From Isoetes taiwanensis (Eukaryota > Streptophyta > Lycopodiopsida > Isoetales > Isoetaceae), in assembly GCA_021234155.1 (NCBI GenBank), contig JAJEKV010000084.1:3879449-3943448 (forward strand): a stretch of 64,000 bases of DNA. The letters are read 5' to 3'. Below the pieces are notes generated by a model. That model made no database searches, was not told where the DNA came from, and was given only the letters and a program-made list of their open reading frames with translations. The translations under genes and the position numbers were made by a program. Position 1 is the first letter of the stretch, and the number at the start of each line of letters is the position of its first letter. Shown one piece after another: positions 18,695 to 30,003 of the stretch.

Positions 18695-18700
18695 GACATC

Positions 18701-18717
18701 TGCTTGAATTCGTTCTT
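18701..18717. repeat. LINE target-site duplication, 5' side of element
   Basis: TGCTTGAATTCGTTCTT, identical to 14176-14192, directly outside the ORF1 end of the element. Confidence 0.95.
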
Positions 18718-18742
18718 CACTGCCATGTAGATATGAATATCT

Positions 18743-19065
18743 ATTGATTTTTTTACTTGATTTCATTCTGCAATTTCTCCTAGCTCCCATATTATTTTGC
18801 TCTTAGGTTTTTGGGCACAAGTACTTCAGGTTGTCTAGTTCAAAAGCCATTTGACTCTTTGCAAAAAATCAATCACCAAAATTACAAAAAGCAAATGAGT
18901 GCCTGGTTTTTTTTTTTTTTTTTAATTGCAAATTATAACCTTCCATTTTGAACATGTAATTCTCCATAATCTTAGTTCTAAATCAAGCCAACTTTTCTTG
19001 CACATATTTCTAATAGTTTTTTCTGATATTATATTTTAAAATCAGCCAAAAATGTTAAATAACAC
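18743..19065. repeat. ~320-bp direct repeat, copy 1
   Basis: Nearly identical to 19919-20234. It starts ATTGATTTTTTTACTTGATT and ends AAATGTTAAATAACAC. The copies differ mainly in T-run length and a few substitutions. No coding content. Confidence 0.9.
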
Positions 19066-19918
19066 TCAAGATATCATCATTTGAGCATGCATATATATTT
19101 TTGTCACAAGGAAGTGCATTAGCCAAAGTTTCTGCCCACTTTGAACCTGTTTTGTCATCCATTCCAGATCCAAATTGAGCCAAATTTTTTCCACATGTTA
19201 CCACAAGTTTTCTCCGATTTGTTCTTGAAAAATTATGTGGAAATGATCAGTATATCTCGAAATATTCAGATCTGAGTGCAATTGTCTCATTTTGCTTTAG
19301 CGTTCATAAAATGATTGATACTTCTTTGCAAATTTTCAATGAAGTTTGGCTGCCTGTTGTTGGGTATGCTTCCAACTGAGGAAGTAATATATGACTTGTG
19401 GTTGCAACATTCATATCAAAGCTTGCATTTGAACTAATGCACCTCAGAAGTATTCACCGTATATAGTATCCCAAAATGATTATGTCAGTGCGCGAGAGGA
19501 GGACAAGCCATATGATCAAATTTTGCAGGATGCATGAGAATTTATGACAAACTCAATAATTTCAACCCTTTTGAACACTTCTAGTAAAGATAATCTGTTA
19601 CTGTTTCTATACCGAAATGAAACTCGATGTCGCCATGTCATTCAGAACACTGAAATTACCTCAGAGGCCAAGTTATATGGCCAGTTATTTCAAAGAACAT
19701 AACAGAAATGCCTTACCAAACAGTAGTTATAGGCACCACCTGGGCCAATTGACTACAAATGTGCTGGACTTGAGATCCTTTGGCGCTTCTTGGCCAAGGG
19801 TTGGTCTTCTGCCCATGAAATCAGGTCCTTAGGGTAAGTTAGCATCCAGAGTTTGTTAGCATAGCCGATTTGTAGTTTTGACTTGGATAAATCACCCGTC
19901 CATTGACACTTGGTTTGC
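19066..19918. other. spacer between direct repeats, no gene
   Basis: About 850 bp of AT-rich DNA between the two ~320-bp direct repeats. No open frame of note, no primer-binding-site-like motif after the left repeat and no polypurine tract before the right one. Confidence 0.5.
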
Positions 19919-20234
19919 ATTGATTTTTTTACTTGATTTCATCTTGCAATTTCTCCTAGCTCCCATATTAGTTTGCTCTTAGGTTTTTGGGCACAAGCAC
20001 TTCAGGTTGTCTAGTTCAAAAACCATTTGACTCTTTGCAAAAAAACAACCACCAAAATTACGAAAAGCAAATGAGTGCCTGGTTTTTTTTTGAAATTGCA
20101 ATTTACATCCTTCCATTTTGAACATGTAATTCTCCATAATCTTAGTTCTAAATCAAGCCAACTTTTCTTGCACATATTTCTAATAGTTTTTTCGATATTA
20201 TGTCTCAAAATCAGCCAAAAATGTTAAATAACAC
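19919..20234. repeat. ~320-bp direct repeat, copy 2
   Basis: Second copy of 18743-19065, offset by 1176 bp. It could be a local tandem duplication with its intervening DNA, or the LTRs of a very small LTR element; the lack of LTR ends (TG...CA) favours a duplication. Confidence 0.9.
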
Positions 20235-20410
20235 GATTATATTCCATTACAAAATATTCATTTCAATGTATCATTCTTTAATGTGTTTAAACTTCTTCCA
20301 CATGTTCAAAATTACCTAAGCTGCATTGCAATAACTACACGAAACAACATGTGGTATTGGGGCAATCCATAACGTATGGGCACCTTGTTTACTTACTCAC
20401 TTATATCATT

Positions 20411-20580
20411 TTAGAAGCTTCTAACACATTCTAAAGGTTTTTAGAACTTTCTAGAACATTCTAAACATCTTAGAACTTTCTAAATTGCTCTAGAACTTTT
20501 GAAGAACATTTTAGGATCTTTTAGAATATTTTAGGACATTTTGGGACTTTCTAGAATTATCTAGAAATTTCTAGAATCTG
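20411..20580. promoter_or_regulatory. cluster of heat-shock-element-like TTCnnGAA motifs
   Basis: A run of TTCTAGAA-related blocks. The best is GAACTTTCTAGAACATTC at 20444-20461, four alternating GAA/TTC pentamers in perfect register. Further TTCTAGAA motifs lie near 20549 and 20569, with partial ones between. This is the consensus bound by trimeric heat-shock factors. No gene start could be tied to it, so it may also be a simple sequence repeat or part of a retroelement. Confidence 0.55.
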
Positions 20581-22600
20581 AGGGCCGAGATTGCACCACA
20601 TGACGCCTTCCACACCGTCGATGTATATTGACCCTATTTTCTTATTATATTAAGAAAATTAACCCCGAAAACTAGCAGAACGGCAGGGTTGGGAAGGAGG
20701 CTAGGCAGTCGGTCTCGCGTTGGTTTTTCGTCCGTGGTATTTCGAAGATCGTATGGGTTGGGACAATATATATTCATTGTTAGTCGAGTTAATGTAATAT
20801 GGATTTGAAGGTGATGCAGCTTTCCAACCTTCCATCAAGTGTCATATTTTTCATGCCTCTGGTGGTTTGTATTTTACTAGCCTCCATATTTTACATGGGT
20901 GCAGTGGTTGCAATAGCAGCAGTAATAAATATATACGTTTTGGGCTTTCTCAATAAGGGAGGGTGCCCGGTTTTGGAACAGGGGCCCTAATATGGCGCAC
21001 CTTTATGGCACACTGTAACGGCCAGGATCTTTCCATTTGAGCTTTCTTTTAGGACTTTTGATTTGAATGGCCAGGATCTTCCGGTTCTGCTATTTTCATA
21101 TTTAATAAAATAACTTTTTTTTTTTTGGGGGTTTTCAAATGGACCAACATCATTGTAAAGAGCTCAGTTAAACCTTTAATTTGACTATTCATATGTCTCA
21201 TTTTGAGCTTGTTAGGATAAAAAACAAACGCCAGGACACTTAAGTGTGCCATGTTGGGCAAAAAAGGGGGTCACTTTAGTGTCTCATAACTTTTGCTACA
21301 GGGCACCGGAGTAGGCAATTTTAGGGTCACTGGAAAGAGCAACTTCAGAAGATTCAAATGAGCCCTTCTTTGTCCTCATCTGAGCAGCAACGGGCTTTCA
21401 TCGGACCATTTTGCTCTTAAGTGTGCCGTCACCGGGCACCCTCCCTTAAGCAACTACTGCCTGACATCATCCTCCAAACGAATGTAACAAGTATCACGAC
21501 ATGATAAGTGGCACACCTAATTTTAAATAGGAGAAATATTACAGGTTTCTCATTGCGTGTGTTGATTAACCAAAATATAGCATCTGGGCATGATTAACAT
21601 GCAACTTATTTACATAGATTGAAGCAAAGCGCTAAATTATTGACCTTTTGATTGCGACATGTTTTGGTAGAGCTTGTGGCTTTCAGATTCCTATCTGCCC
21701 ATGTTGTTGCATGCAGTTGCAAAGAAACAGACCGGTGGTGAATGTCGGAGGCATGGTCGCTGAAGTCGGTCCTGCCAGCAATTTTCTAATAAATAGCATA
21801 GTGGTTCTTGCACCATGGATTCATGCAAGAGTTTTTAAGTAATAAAATATGCTGGCCCTTGATGTGGGAGATTCCATAAAGATAAAGAGAGCGATGCAAT
21901 GAAGAGCCAAATCAGTAAAAACAATATTTGAGACATGGTATAACTTATTGCAGTTGCTTATCATGAAGTTGTAGATCAATGAAAGGCAATTGTAGCTCGA
22001 CTTAATGATTGTCATTCTAACAGTCATTATTGTACTATAGTTATAGGGTTCTTGGAAAAATTGTTTTGTGTATACATGCTGCACATGATGCAAAATCATA
22101 GGAATCCAAGATGTCATATTTGTCATTGCAACCGTGGATTCTTGCAAGGCTGTTTGCCTGATTGGATGTTAATGTGAACAAAGCAGAGGTAAATAGGCAC
22201 TGTTTACCGCATAAATGCAGGAAAGAAATGATTTCCTTTTAAATGCAAAGTTGCTCAGTTGCTGTAAGATTGGATTTTGCACGTAAGATGTTCTGCATGC
22301 ATTTAAATCACCATATATGCTGCACTGCTAAAATGTCCCATAGCTTGGATAAGTTTGCACTATTCTCGTAAAATTGCAGCATTCTGACAGTGCACACGAC
22401 ACTCAATCCTAGGGACACGGATAATTGGCATAATCAGTTGATGCTAATTTTTGCAGTAAATGCATGCTTGAAAATTCATACAGCTTGAAGCATATAAGGC
22501 ATTACATTCTTACCAATTTGGTGCAAGATAAGTTTCCACTAAATCACCCTTTTATCCACACAACCTTGCTGGTGTCCATTTGCATGACTTCCAAATGTAG
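20581..22600. other. no gene recognised
   Basis: Mixed intergenic DNA. A phrase containing GGCCAGGATCTT occurs twice (about 21013 and 21069). The 63-codon open stretch at 20799-20987 is hydrophobic but has no supporting homology. Confidence 0.45.
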
Positions 22601-22627
22601 CCTCCTCGCCTCTTCAACTTTGGTTAG

Positions 22628-25051
22628 TTACATCTTAGCAGTGAACATCCACATGGCAGTTGAAACTTTTTTGCTCCACTTCATAGATTTATGAGCAAGA
22701 TGCATACATGTTTCATCATTTGGAACCTGTTCCAAAGGGCTATCATCTTCATTTATTCGTGGAGCTGTTATCACGGTACCACTTCCTACGGCAAAATCAT
22801 ATTTCTGGCACTCCATTTTTATGTCTGCATATTGCTCCTTGAAATAAAACCAGTGGCATCTCATATTATGTTATACAGACATACCAGGTTTCTGTATCCA
22901 ACAAAATGTAGTGGTATATTATATTCTGTTTAAGACTACCTGTAAGCAACACATATTAATAGCCCTTCTCATGCATCTTGTCTGTAAAATGGCCCCATAG
23001 CAGTTACAAGAAGGCAGAGTCATGTAATCAGCTTTCTAGCTAAATATCTACCTTGGTTGATGAGACACTTAGTATGTTTTACACAGCACATGAATAGAAA
23101 TATCTTCTTTGGTAATCACTCTCCTGACTTTTTCGAACAGATCAAGGGTTACACTTGTGATACATTCTGTGCTACTTCGAACTAGTTTGATGGATCCAGT
23201 ATCAACACATTACTTATGCAAAATACTGCTTTTCTAACACAGCAAACTGTAAATAACAAATGGTGCTTCCTTGCAGCTAGTATATTCGACAAGCAACATG
23301 GTCAATGTTGCAGCTGGTGGCTCTTATAATGGCAATAATGGTAGTTAGCTACAAGCCAAGTACCTGCGAATGTTCTGAAGCCTTTCCCTCTCTGCTCTGA
23401 TGCTGCAAGAAGATATTGTGTATAGTCATGCAAGAAACCAATGAAATGGGAATTAGTTGTTCTCAACAATCAGAAGTTTCCAGACTTACTTTAAAATGAT
23501 CATGCAATGCATTATCTTTTCTGTTAAAGATCATTAACATTTTCCAATGTTGCTTGAACAAATCTAAAAATAGAAGCACAAGTACGAAGAGATGAAACCC
23601 TTGATTCATGCAAACAGTAAAAATTCCTATACAATTATCTTGAAGTGTTTCATGTTTATAGATATCATATCATGTCAGGCTCCAGGGTGAGTGTTTAATA
23701 CAATCTGTAGGTTGCATTTCTCTCCTCATCATGCCATAATAAGCTTTCGAGCATACATAAATAGGCTTGAATGACTGCTCAGGTTTTCTAATTCCAGATT
23801 GGTGCACAAACAAATAATTTTTCCTAGCTGGTCATCAGTCTATTGATGCCTAAAGGACCTGCATATAACATGCACGATAGTCTCTAGCCTAAACATCAAA
23901 AGCCAGGCCACTAGGCTGGCTGTGCTGACTGGGAGGTTATGAGTGGACCAATCATCTCGATTTACCTTGACAATTGAGCAATCTCCAATAAGCACTCTGA
24001 GACCATATCTCAGAAAAATTGTTGCTAGATTTCTCTTGCTCGCAAGAAATGCTGAGGTTTTCGTTTGCTTTTGAAACATTCAGACACTTTGTTGAATAGG
24101 AAAAACTAATTCCAAATATACCTCTACTAGATGCTTCAGATAATTATCGGCATGTGGGGCAAAAAAACCACATCGGAACTGTAGACGTAATCCAAAGAAG
24201 CAGAATGCAGATGGGAATGAATACAAATAACAACTCATGATGGTGTTGCTAGCCAGCTATAAGTGTTCATGCTGCTCCACAAAGCCTCAAGAACATCTTG
24301 AGCTAGATTAGAGACAACACACATTTTTACAGTCTGCTCTTGTGGCAAGGCACAACAGCATGGCATATAAAAGCACCTGGATGTTTCAATACTAATGAGA
24401 TGGTACAAATAAAGGCATATGAGTTAAGCAATAAGACCCTGTAGTAAAACTGTCTCCATAGTATAAGATTTGACCATCTCCTCCAAGCAATAAGCAAAGT
24501 AGTTCATGCGCTAAGAAATTATTCTCTATAGAACTATTCAAAATTGCCAATCATGGCTTTGGATCACTACATGCCAATATCTCAAGCAGCCTATACACAA
24601 CAATCTGCCATGAGATATACGCTGCCATATAAGGATAAACTAGGTTTCATTGTAAAAATAGAGCATATGCTAGAACATATAGAGGGAAAACCTGGAATCA
24701 TATATCTAATTGAAGCAAGTGTAGGCATGTCAAAAATAAGGGGACTAAAAGAATACCAGTCCTTTGGAAAGGATTTGAACATGAAGAAGTAATATAGTGC
24801 ATCATAAAGTTAGTTTCTAATCCTGCGCTTAATGCTATAAAACCTCAATTGCAACTACAAAGAAAAATTGCAAGATTAGAGAAAAAGAGCAGAGCCTCAT
24901 ACCTTTCTCTGGTGATAGGATCCTGAAGGAGACAAAAGACAATCAACAGCCATACGGCAAGCCAAGAAGGCTTAGCAGGAGATCCACAAACTCTTAACCT
25001 GCTTCTGCATACAGGATTCTTTCATCGGAATCTTCCAGAATCCTCTTCAAT
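22628..25051 (-). CDS. 3' end of an unidentified spliced gene
   Basis: Four segments on the minus strand stay open and in phase across GT-AG splice sites: 25051-24999, 24922-24903, 23402-23364 and 22837-22628 (stop at 22628-22630). Together they encode about 106 C-terminal residues. The first segment is charged and probably helical (RILEDSDERILYAEA). The last contains QYADIKMECQKYDFAVGSG and a basic tail, KSMKWSKKVSTAMWMFTAKM. I do not recognise the family. Upstream exons were not found with confidence; a candidate exon at about 25820-25955 does not match in phase. The MITE at 25111-25357 lies just upstream and would sit in an intron. This could be a real gene or a fortunate run of splice-like sites. 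Confidence 0.35.
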
Positions 25052-25110
25052 CTGGAAAGCAAATGCAAAAAATGAGTAGGTAAGATGCATGTAATGACCT
25101 GGCTAGAGTA

Positions 25111-25357
25111 TATTATCCGGCCCCCCTGTGGCCCCCCTGTCACAGGCATGGAATTATCCGGCCCCCCTCCCCGACAGCGTGGCATGGAACGGGTTGATCC
25201 ATTCTTGATCAGTGCGTGGAGTGCCTTCTTCATGGTGTTTAATAGTTTTTTATTGTAAAACGGTGGCGGAACAGGTGCGACAATCGTGGAGATAACAGAT
25301 GGGGGGCCGGATAATTCCATGCCTGTGACAGGGGGGCCACAGGGGGGCCGGATAATA
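25111..25357. mobile_element. MITE with perfect 57-bp inverted arms
   Basis: The left arm (25111-25167) and right arm (25301-25357) are exact reverse complements over 57 bp, starting TATTATCCGGCCCCCC. The 133-bp interior has no coding capacity. Each arm contains ATTATCCGGCCCCCC twice. TA at both outer edges suggests a TA target duplication (Tc1/mariner or a related TIR group). Confidence 0.85.
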
Positions 25358-26290
25358 AACCTGATCCAATGACCTTTCGGATTGGTAGACTTGGCCTCGT
25401 CGAAATCAAATGGGGTTGCTTCTGCTGCTGTCTTACGCAACGCACTTTGGCTGCCTCCTCTTAAGCAAAACGGTGGTTCCCATGGCAACAGTGGATGAAG
25501 GATGCAGCCGCGAAGAGAAGGAAGCCGACAGACAAAGGAGTAGGAAGGAAATTACTGGATTTTTAGAATTTCCAGAACCGTTGATGCCGAAAATAAGAGA
25601 TCCGATGGACAGGAATTTTTTTTAGCTTACGTGGCATAACACGTGGCATATCTAGAATTGCAGGAAAACGGGCAGCTCGCAATTAAACAACTGGACTTTT
25701 TGCAAAGCAAATTCCCCGATTCAAGCAATTCACATGTTTTAGAAATCAAATTGCAGATGTTAAATAAATAAGAAAACTGAATGTTTTAGAGCAAACTATG
25801 GCACTTTTTCGTAGGTCCTTGCAAAACATACATTCTTCATTCTGGCGGTGGATTTGAAGATCCGCAACTGCAGCTCCAATGTGCATCTGTGTCATGATTA
25901 GACTTATGAAACTCCCCACAAAATTCTTCAATACTGGCTGAACAAATGAAAGAACACAACAAACGAAATTACTGAAACGTAGAACAAAAACCTCAAAAGC
26001 CATCTCTGGACAACAATCCTCTCCGCCATGATGTTCTTTCAGAACTCTGTTTTTCTTCTAAAATATAGGTTTGTCTAGCTGCACAGAGAAATCTAAAACA
26101 GAGATGTTTCAAAAACCCTAATAGTCTAATTGGACATCTTGTAGGCATACTCAGTTTTGTTTCAGAAAAAGAAACCTGGCAAATCAGCGAGGGAAAACCT
26201 AGTGCACCGGATGAGCTGTTGCTTCCTGATTTCTTGATCTTGAATCAATAATGGAAGGCAGAGGAGAAGAATTATGTCGGATAATGTGCA

Positions 26291-26402
26291 GGATATGATT
26301 ACGTTCTTAAGAAAACCCAAACGTTCATAATAAAGAGGAAAGAAAAGGATATGATTACGTTCTTAAGAAAACCCAAACGTTCATAATAAAGAGGAAAGAA
26401 AT
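26291..26402. repeat. 56-bp tandem duplication
   Basis: Two back-to-back copies of a 56-bp segment starting GGATATGATTACGTTCTTAA at 26291 and 26347, essentially identical. Confidence 0.95.
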
Positions 26403-26828
26403 GGATCCGGGAAAGCAAAATACCTCAAGAATAGAGACTTCAGATCAAAACACATATGATGCTCCAAAATCTGCTTGCTCCTGCGTCACTTACTTGCTCC
26501 CATATCTGCAACAAACAGAACTGGTGAGTTTAAGACGAATCCTGAGAAGCAAAAGAGACCTAGGCTTGTAGAAGCGTCTTAGAAAATACTGGATCACCAT
26601 AGATTGTTGCAGGAGTAAGGGGCCAGAGCAGGCATTCTAATACACCGCCATGATTCTGAGACCTGAGACCTGGGGAGAATGTAACGGGCAGCATCTCTTT
26701 AATGCATCCACTGCCACGCTAAAAAAAAAAACGGACTTTTCTTGCCATGGCCAAATCAGGTGCCCTAAAACAGTATAAAATCATAAACGAATCAAGAAAA
26801 TATTTAAGAAGAGAAGACCGCCGATCTT

Positions 26829-27075
26829 GGAGAAAAGCACTGACCCACATCCGCAGCAGAAAATTTGAGCTTATTAACGGTAACAAAAGCCGAAAGGCAG
26901 GGCCAAAGCAGAGCAGTTGTGCAGAAGAAACATGGCAAGAAAAATGCGAAGGTTGGAGAAAAGCACTGACCCAACTCCGCAGCATTGGAGCTTATTAATA
27001 GTAACAAAAGCCGAAAGGCTCGGCCGAAGCAGAGCAATTGTTTAGGAAAAACAAGGCAAGAAAAATGCGAAGGAT
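26829..27075. repeat. 126-bp tandem duplication
   Basis: Two copies offset by 126 bp, both starting GGAGAAAAGCACTGACCCA (26829 and 26955) and ending GGCAAGAAAAATGCGAAGG. About 85-90% identical with small indels, so older than the 56-bp duplication. Confidence 0.9.
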
Positions 27076-27161
27076 CAGAGAAGAAATAAGATGAAGGATT
27101 GATCGTGCTTGGAAGAGGAAAAATACACGGGATTGATCAAGCCAAGGGACCGCTTCTCTTC

Positions 27162-27309
27162 CCATCTCCGTGCCCATTTTTTTGGCCGAATTTCCTTGGC
27201 CTTAGATTTGTAAAACTAGAGATCTGATGGTGCAAAATAAACCACATCAGATTTTGATGACATGGAAATTACACGTGGATAGGCTAGAATTTGAGGAAAG
27301 GGTGTAGGC
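27162..27309. repeat. dispersed ~150-bp repeat, copy 1
   Basis: Shares CCATCTCCGTGCCCATTTTT at the start and GAAATTACACGTGGATAGG near the end with 29151-29303. Same orientation, 2 kb apart. Confidence 0.85.
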
Positions 27310-28224
27310 CCGTTGGGGCTGTGCCCAATCTATTCACAAAAGTTCCTTCATGTCTTTTGCAAACAGATGGCATTTCAATGTAGAAATTTTGGACCAAGGA
27401 ATTGACATCAAAGAATTATACTTCCCCAAGTTTACCAATCAACGAACCAATGTATGGCTATACATGGTTTCAACTGCATAATGGCAGCTAAAAATGATAC
27501 TCCCGGAATAACTTAAAAACAGCTGGTGGTCTGGTCCTACAATAGCTGGGGTTGATTGGCTTTTCCCAACTTTCTATTCGATCGCATCCAGGGGAATTCC
27601 TTGCAGAGGAAAAATGCATTTCTATTTCAAGGAACCCCTTAAGAAAAATAATGTACTTTTGGTACCAACATCTGCTGTGACTAAGCATCATGTGAGAAAA
27701 CAGAGAAAAAAAGGTAACACACATTCTGTAAATAAAATATTCCAAATTATCTGGCAGCGTCCGCTAAGGGATGTAAAGAAACCCCATCTGTGATCCAGAT
27801 TATTTCCATATATACCAGCATATGTAACTCATGGAAATTATAGGAGAATAAGCACATTTTTTGTGTTTTGAAGAATCCGTTTGCTGCTTCTCTGTGGTAA
27901 TGAAAGGAAAACCCAAGTTACACTATGTTGACAAGCTTAAACAAGATTCCTTATAAAAAGAAATGAGACTCCACATTTACAAGCTTACAAGGTTTTATAT
28001 GCTATATACCAAGAAGGATGTGAATTACATTTCAGAAGCTACAATTCCATTTGACTTTATAATTCTACAGTTGCATCATGCCAAAATAGTGTTTATCTTG
28101 CAGTTATAGTTAAGTAAGACAATGCACTTTCAAAGGATTACAACCTCCAGAGTAAGCTTTACATATATCCACATACCATTTGCTTTGTCTGGTGGCTGAG
28201 GCCAGACTACCACATGCATTGTAA

Positions 28225-28446
28225 TTACATGGAAACATGATTCTGTGAGTAATGTCTTGAGCATGCAGATTCAGGGCCATTGCCATCAGTATTCCTGGAC
28301 AGTATAACTGTTTTCAAGCCAGCCAATCCCTGTGCAGCATAGGCAAACGTAGACATCGGACTTGTAATTAGTGTATTGCAGAAGGATACATATACTTCGA
28401 AGTGTTCACGGAAATACCTCTTACCTTTGTTTGAAGCAGTGGGCAA
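28225..28446 (-). pseudogene. C-terminal fragment of a GT37 fucosyltransferase
   Basis: The minus strand reads SFCNTLITSPMSTFAYAAQG followed by LAGLKTVILS, then a proline/cysteine loop (PESACSR). This matches the conserved end of plant xyloglucan/arabinogalactan alpha-1,2-fucosyltransferases (GT37), where a SF-D-LLTS-STFGY-AQGLGGL block precedes a W-IL and a P-PPC loop. The enzymes act in the Golgi on cell-wall glycans. Only about 70 residues remain. The preceding ~400 residues with the donor-binding motifs are not found upstream, and the usual Cys-rich tail is missing. It is either a decayed fragment or the last exon of a gene whose other exons I could not recognise. Confidence 0.6.
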
Positions 28447-28825
28447 CTATGGAAGAGATGAGTAGTAGAAAGCTCTTATCTCTGCACTGAAATGGAGAAT
28501 GTATTTTGACAAGGCCAAGCTATCTCTAATGGTCCTTGGTATGGATAATCCAAAGCCAAAAACTAATATATTCATAGAGCTGCCCAAAAGATTATGAGCC
28601 CTATAGCTGTGCCAGCAGGGAGACTTAGCAGTGGAACCACTCTAGATATGTGCCTAGTTTCTCTCCTGCATTAAAAAAGGAAACGTGTTACAAGAACATT
28701 CCCTCAGATCATGTGAATTTTTTAACGAAAATCATCCAATGTTTTATGCCCAAAGAATTCCATATCATGTCAATTGATTGTTTTCACTCCTTTGCTTCGA
28801 CAATTGCCCCCACACTCCTACTATA

Positions 28826-28912
28826 CACAAGGGCATTTTGGTAATTTTGAAACTCATAAGGGCATTTTGGTAATTACACAAACTCATAAGGGTATTTTGG
28901 TAGTTTTCCCAA
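28826..28912. repeat. three copies of a ~30-bp repeat
   Basis: AAGGGCATTTTGGTAATT occurs near 28829 and 28859, and a variant AAGGGTATTTTGGTAGTT near 28889, each followed by A-rich spacer. The period is about 30 bp. Confidence 0.85.
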
Positions 28913-29150
28913 AAATAAAAAATCCTTTAACTCCGTTAAACCACGTTCGCCAACATGGTACAGCAGAGCGAGGCAAAGCTTAAAATCTTACAGAATCGCC
29001 AAGGCCATGCCATAAAGCTGGGATAGCCAAGTTCAGAACAGCAAAGGAACAGTAGAACACAATGTGCTAGGGCCACGCCGAAAGCTCTTCGGCAGAGCTT
29101 CAAAGGAGGCTTGAAAAAAAAAAAAGGAAGTAATTACTTCGTGACCCTTT

Positions 29151-29320
29151 CCATCTCCGTGCCCATTTTTGGCAGATTTTCTAATTTCCCTGGCCTTAGA
29201 TTTGCAAAAGCCAAGATCTGATGGTGCAAAATAAGGCACATCAGATTTTGATGACATGGAAATTACACGTGGATAGGCTAGAATTGCAAGAAAGGCTGTA
29301 GGCATGGTAGGGCTGGTGTG

Positions 29321-29355
<35 letters not shown>
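29151..29355. repeat. dispersed ~150-bp repeat, copy 2, with A33 tail
   Basis: Second copy of 27162-27309 (29151-29303), followed after about 20 bp by 33 consecutive A residues (29323-29355). The poly-A end suggests a SINE-like retroposon, but no tRNA- or 5S-like promoter boxes were identified. Confidence 0.6.
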
Positions 29356-29359
<4 letters not shown>

Positions 29360-29991
29360 AACTAGCGGAATTGCAGGCTTGGGGTGAAGGTTGGGGTGGA
29401 TGGAGTAGTGACATTGAGGAAGCTTAATTTTGACATGATTGTCTAATGGAGTTTGTGTGTTAAGACATGAAGTGAAAGTTGCTTAACACTTACGATTAGT
29501 GCAAGCTATACATATAGAGGGGCGATAGGGAAAGTGTGTGAATTTCAGCGCTTTGTCATAACGCTATATGATGGCATTTAGAAGGTATTGTGAATTTGAA
29601 TGGTATGTGATAGGGCTATATGATGGCATTATTGATCGGGATTACTTAAGATTTTCACAATTGACGAGTACATTACAATTGCAATGTAGATTTTCTATCT
29701 ATCTACATTGCAAGGTTGTGGCGACTTGTAGGTATATGCAGTTTTTCGTGTTGGGTGGTTTTTGTAGTTGTTGGGTGACTTTAATACGAGCATTGGTGTA
29801 CAATTGTGACCTTTCCAACATAGTTTGCAATCAACTAAATATGTACTCTTTAGAAATGAGCATTGAATTAAGTAGGTTCAATCTATAAACAGCGAAATTT
29901 ATGCTTTTGTAAACATATTGCATAAAAGAATGTATATGACAAAACTCAAATAAACTTCTCCTTTATGAAGTTATCGACAATAGGGATCAAT
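29356..29991. other. no gene recognised
   Basis: AT-rich stretch between the poly-A and the second LINE. The open stretch at 29568-29885 has no recognised domain. Confidence 0.45.
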
Positions 29992-30003
29992 AAAAACTTT
30001 AGA

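Larger units (their letters stand above)
14193..18700 (-). mobile_element. plant L1-type LINE, 4.5 kb, internally deleted
   Basis: A non-LTR retrotransposon on the minus strand with both ends defined: a poly-A tail (T-run from 14193) and a perfect 17-bp target duplication on each side. The order is ORF1 (DUF4283-like), the C-terminal part of an AP-type endonuclease, reverse transcriptase and a zinc-knuckle region (zf-RVT-like). The 5' leader is only a few bases. It is shorter than the usual 5.5-6.5 kb because the ORF1 end and endonuclease start are missing near 17625-17645. Several frameshifts interrupt ORF2. The perfect target duplication suggests a fairly recent insertion. A 5'-truncated relative lies at 30004-31703. 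Confidence 0.93.
25358..28200. other. no confident gene; several short duplications
   Basis: Intergenic or intronic DNA. A possible minus-strand exon at about 25820-25955 (after a TTGTTCAG acceptor) reads PVLKNFVGSFISLIMTQMHI but could not be joined in phase to the exons below 25051. The duplications are listed separately. Confidence 0.4.

Noticed and set aside
14258-18730. Several plus-strand open frames of 60-106 codons across the LINE
   Set aside because: They lie antisense to recognisable RT, endonuclease and ORF1 coding DNA.
18743-20234. The two ~320-bp direct repeats as LTRs of a retrotransposon
   Set aside because: No TG...CA ends, no primer-binding site, no polypurine tract and no coding DNA between them; kept only as a direct repeat.
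24544-24792. 82-codon plus-strand open frame
   Set aside because: No recognisable domain, no splice context, and inside the intron of the minus-strand gene candidate.
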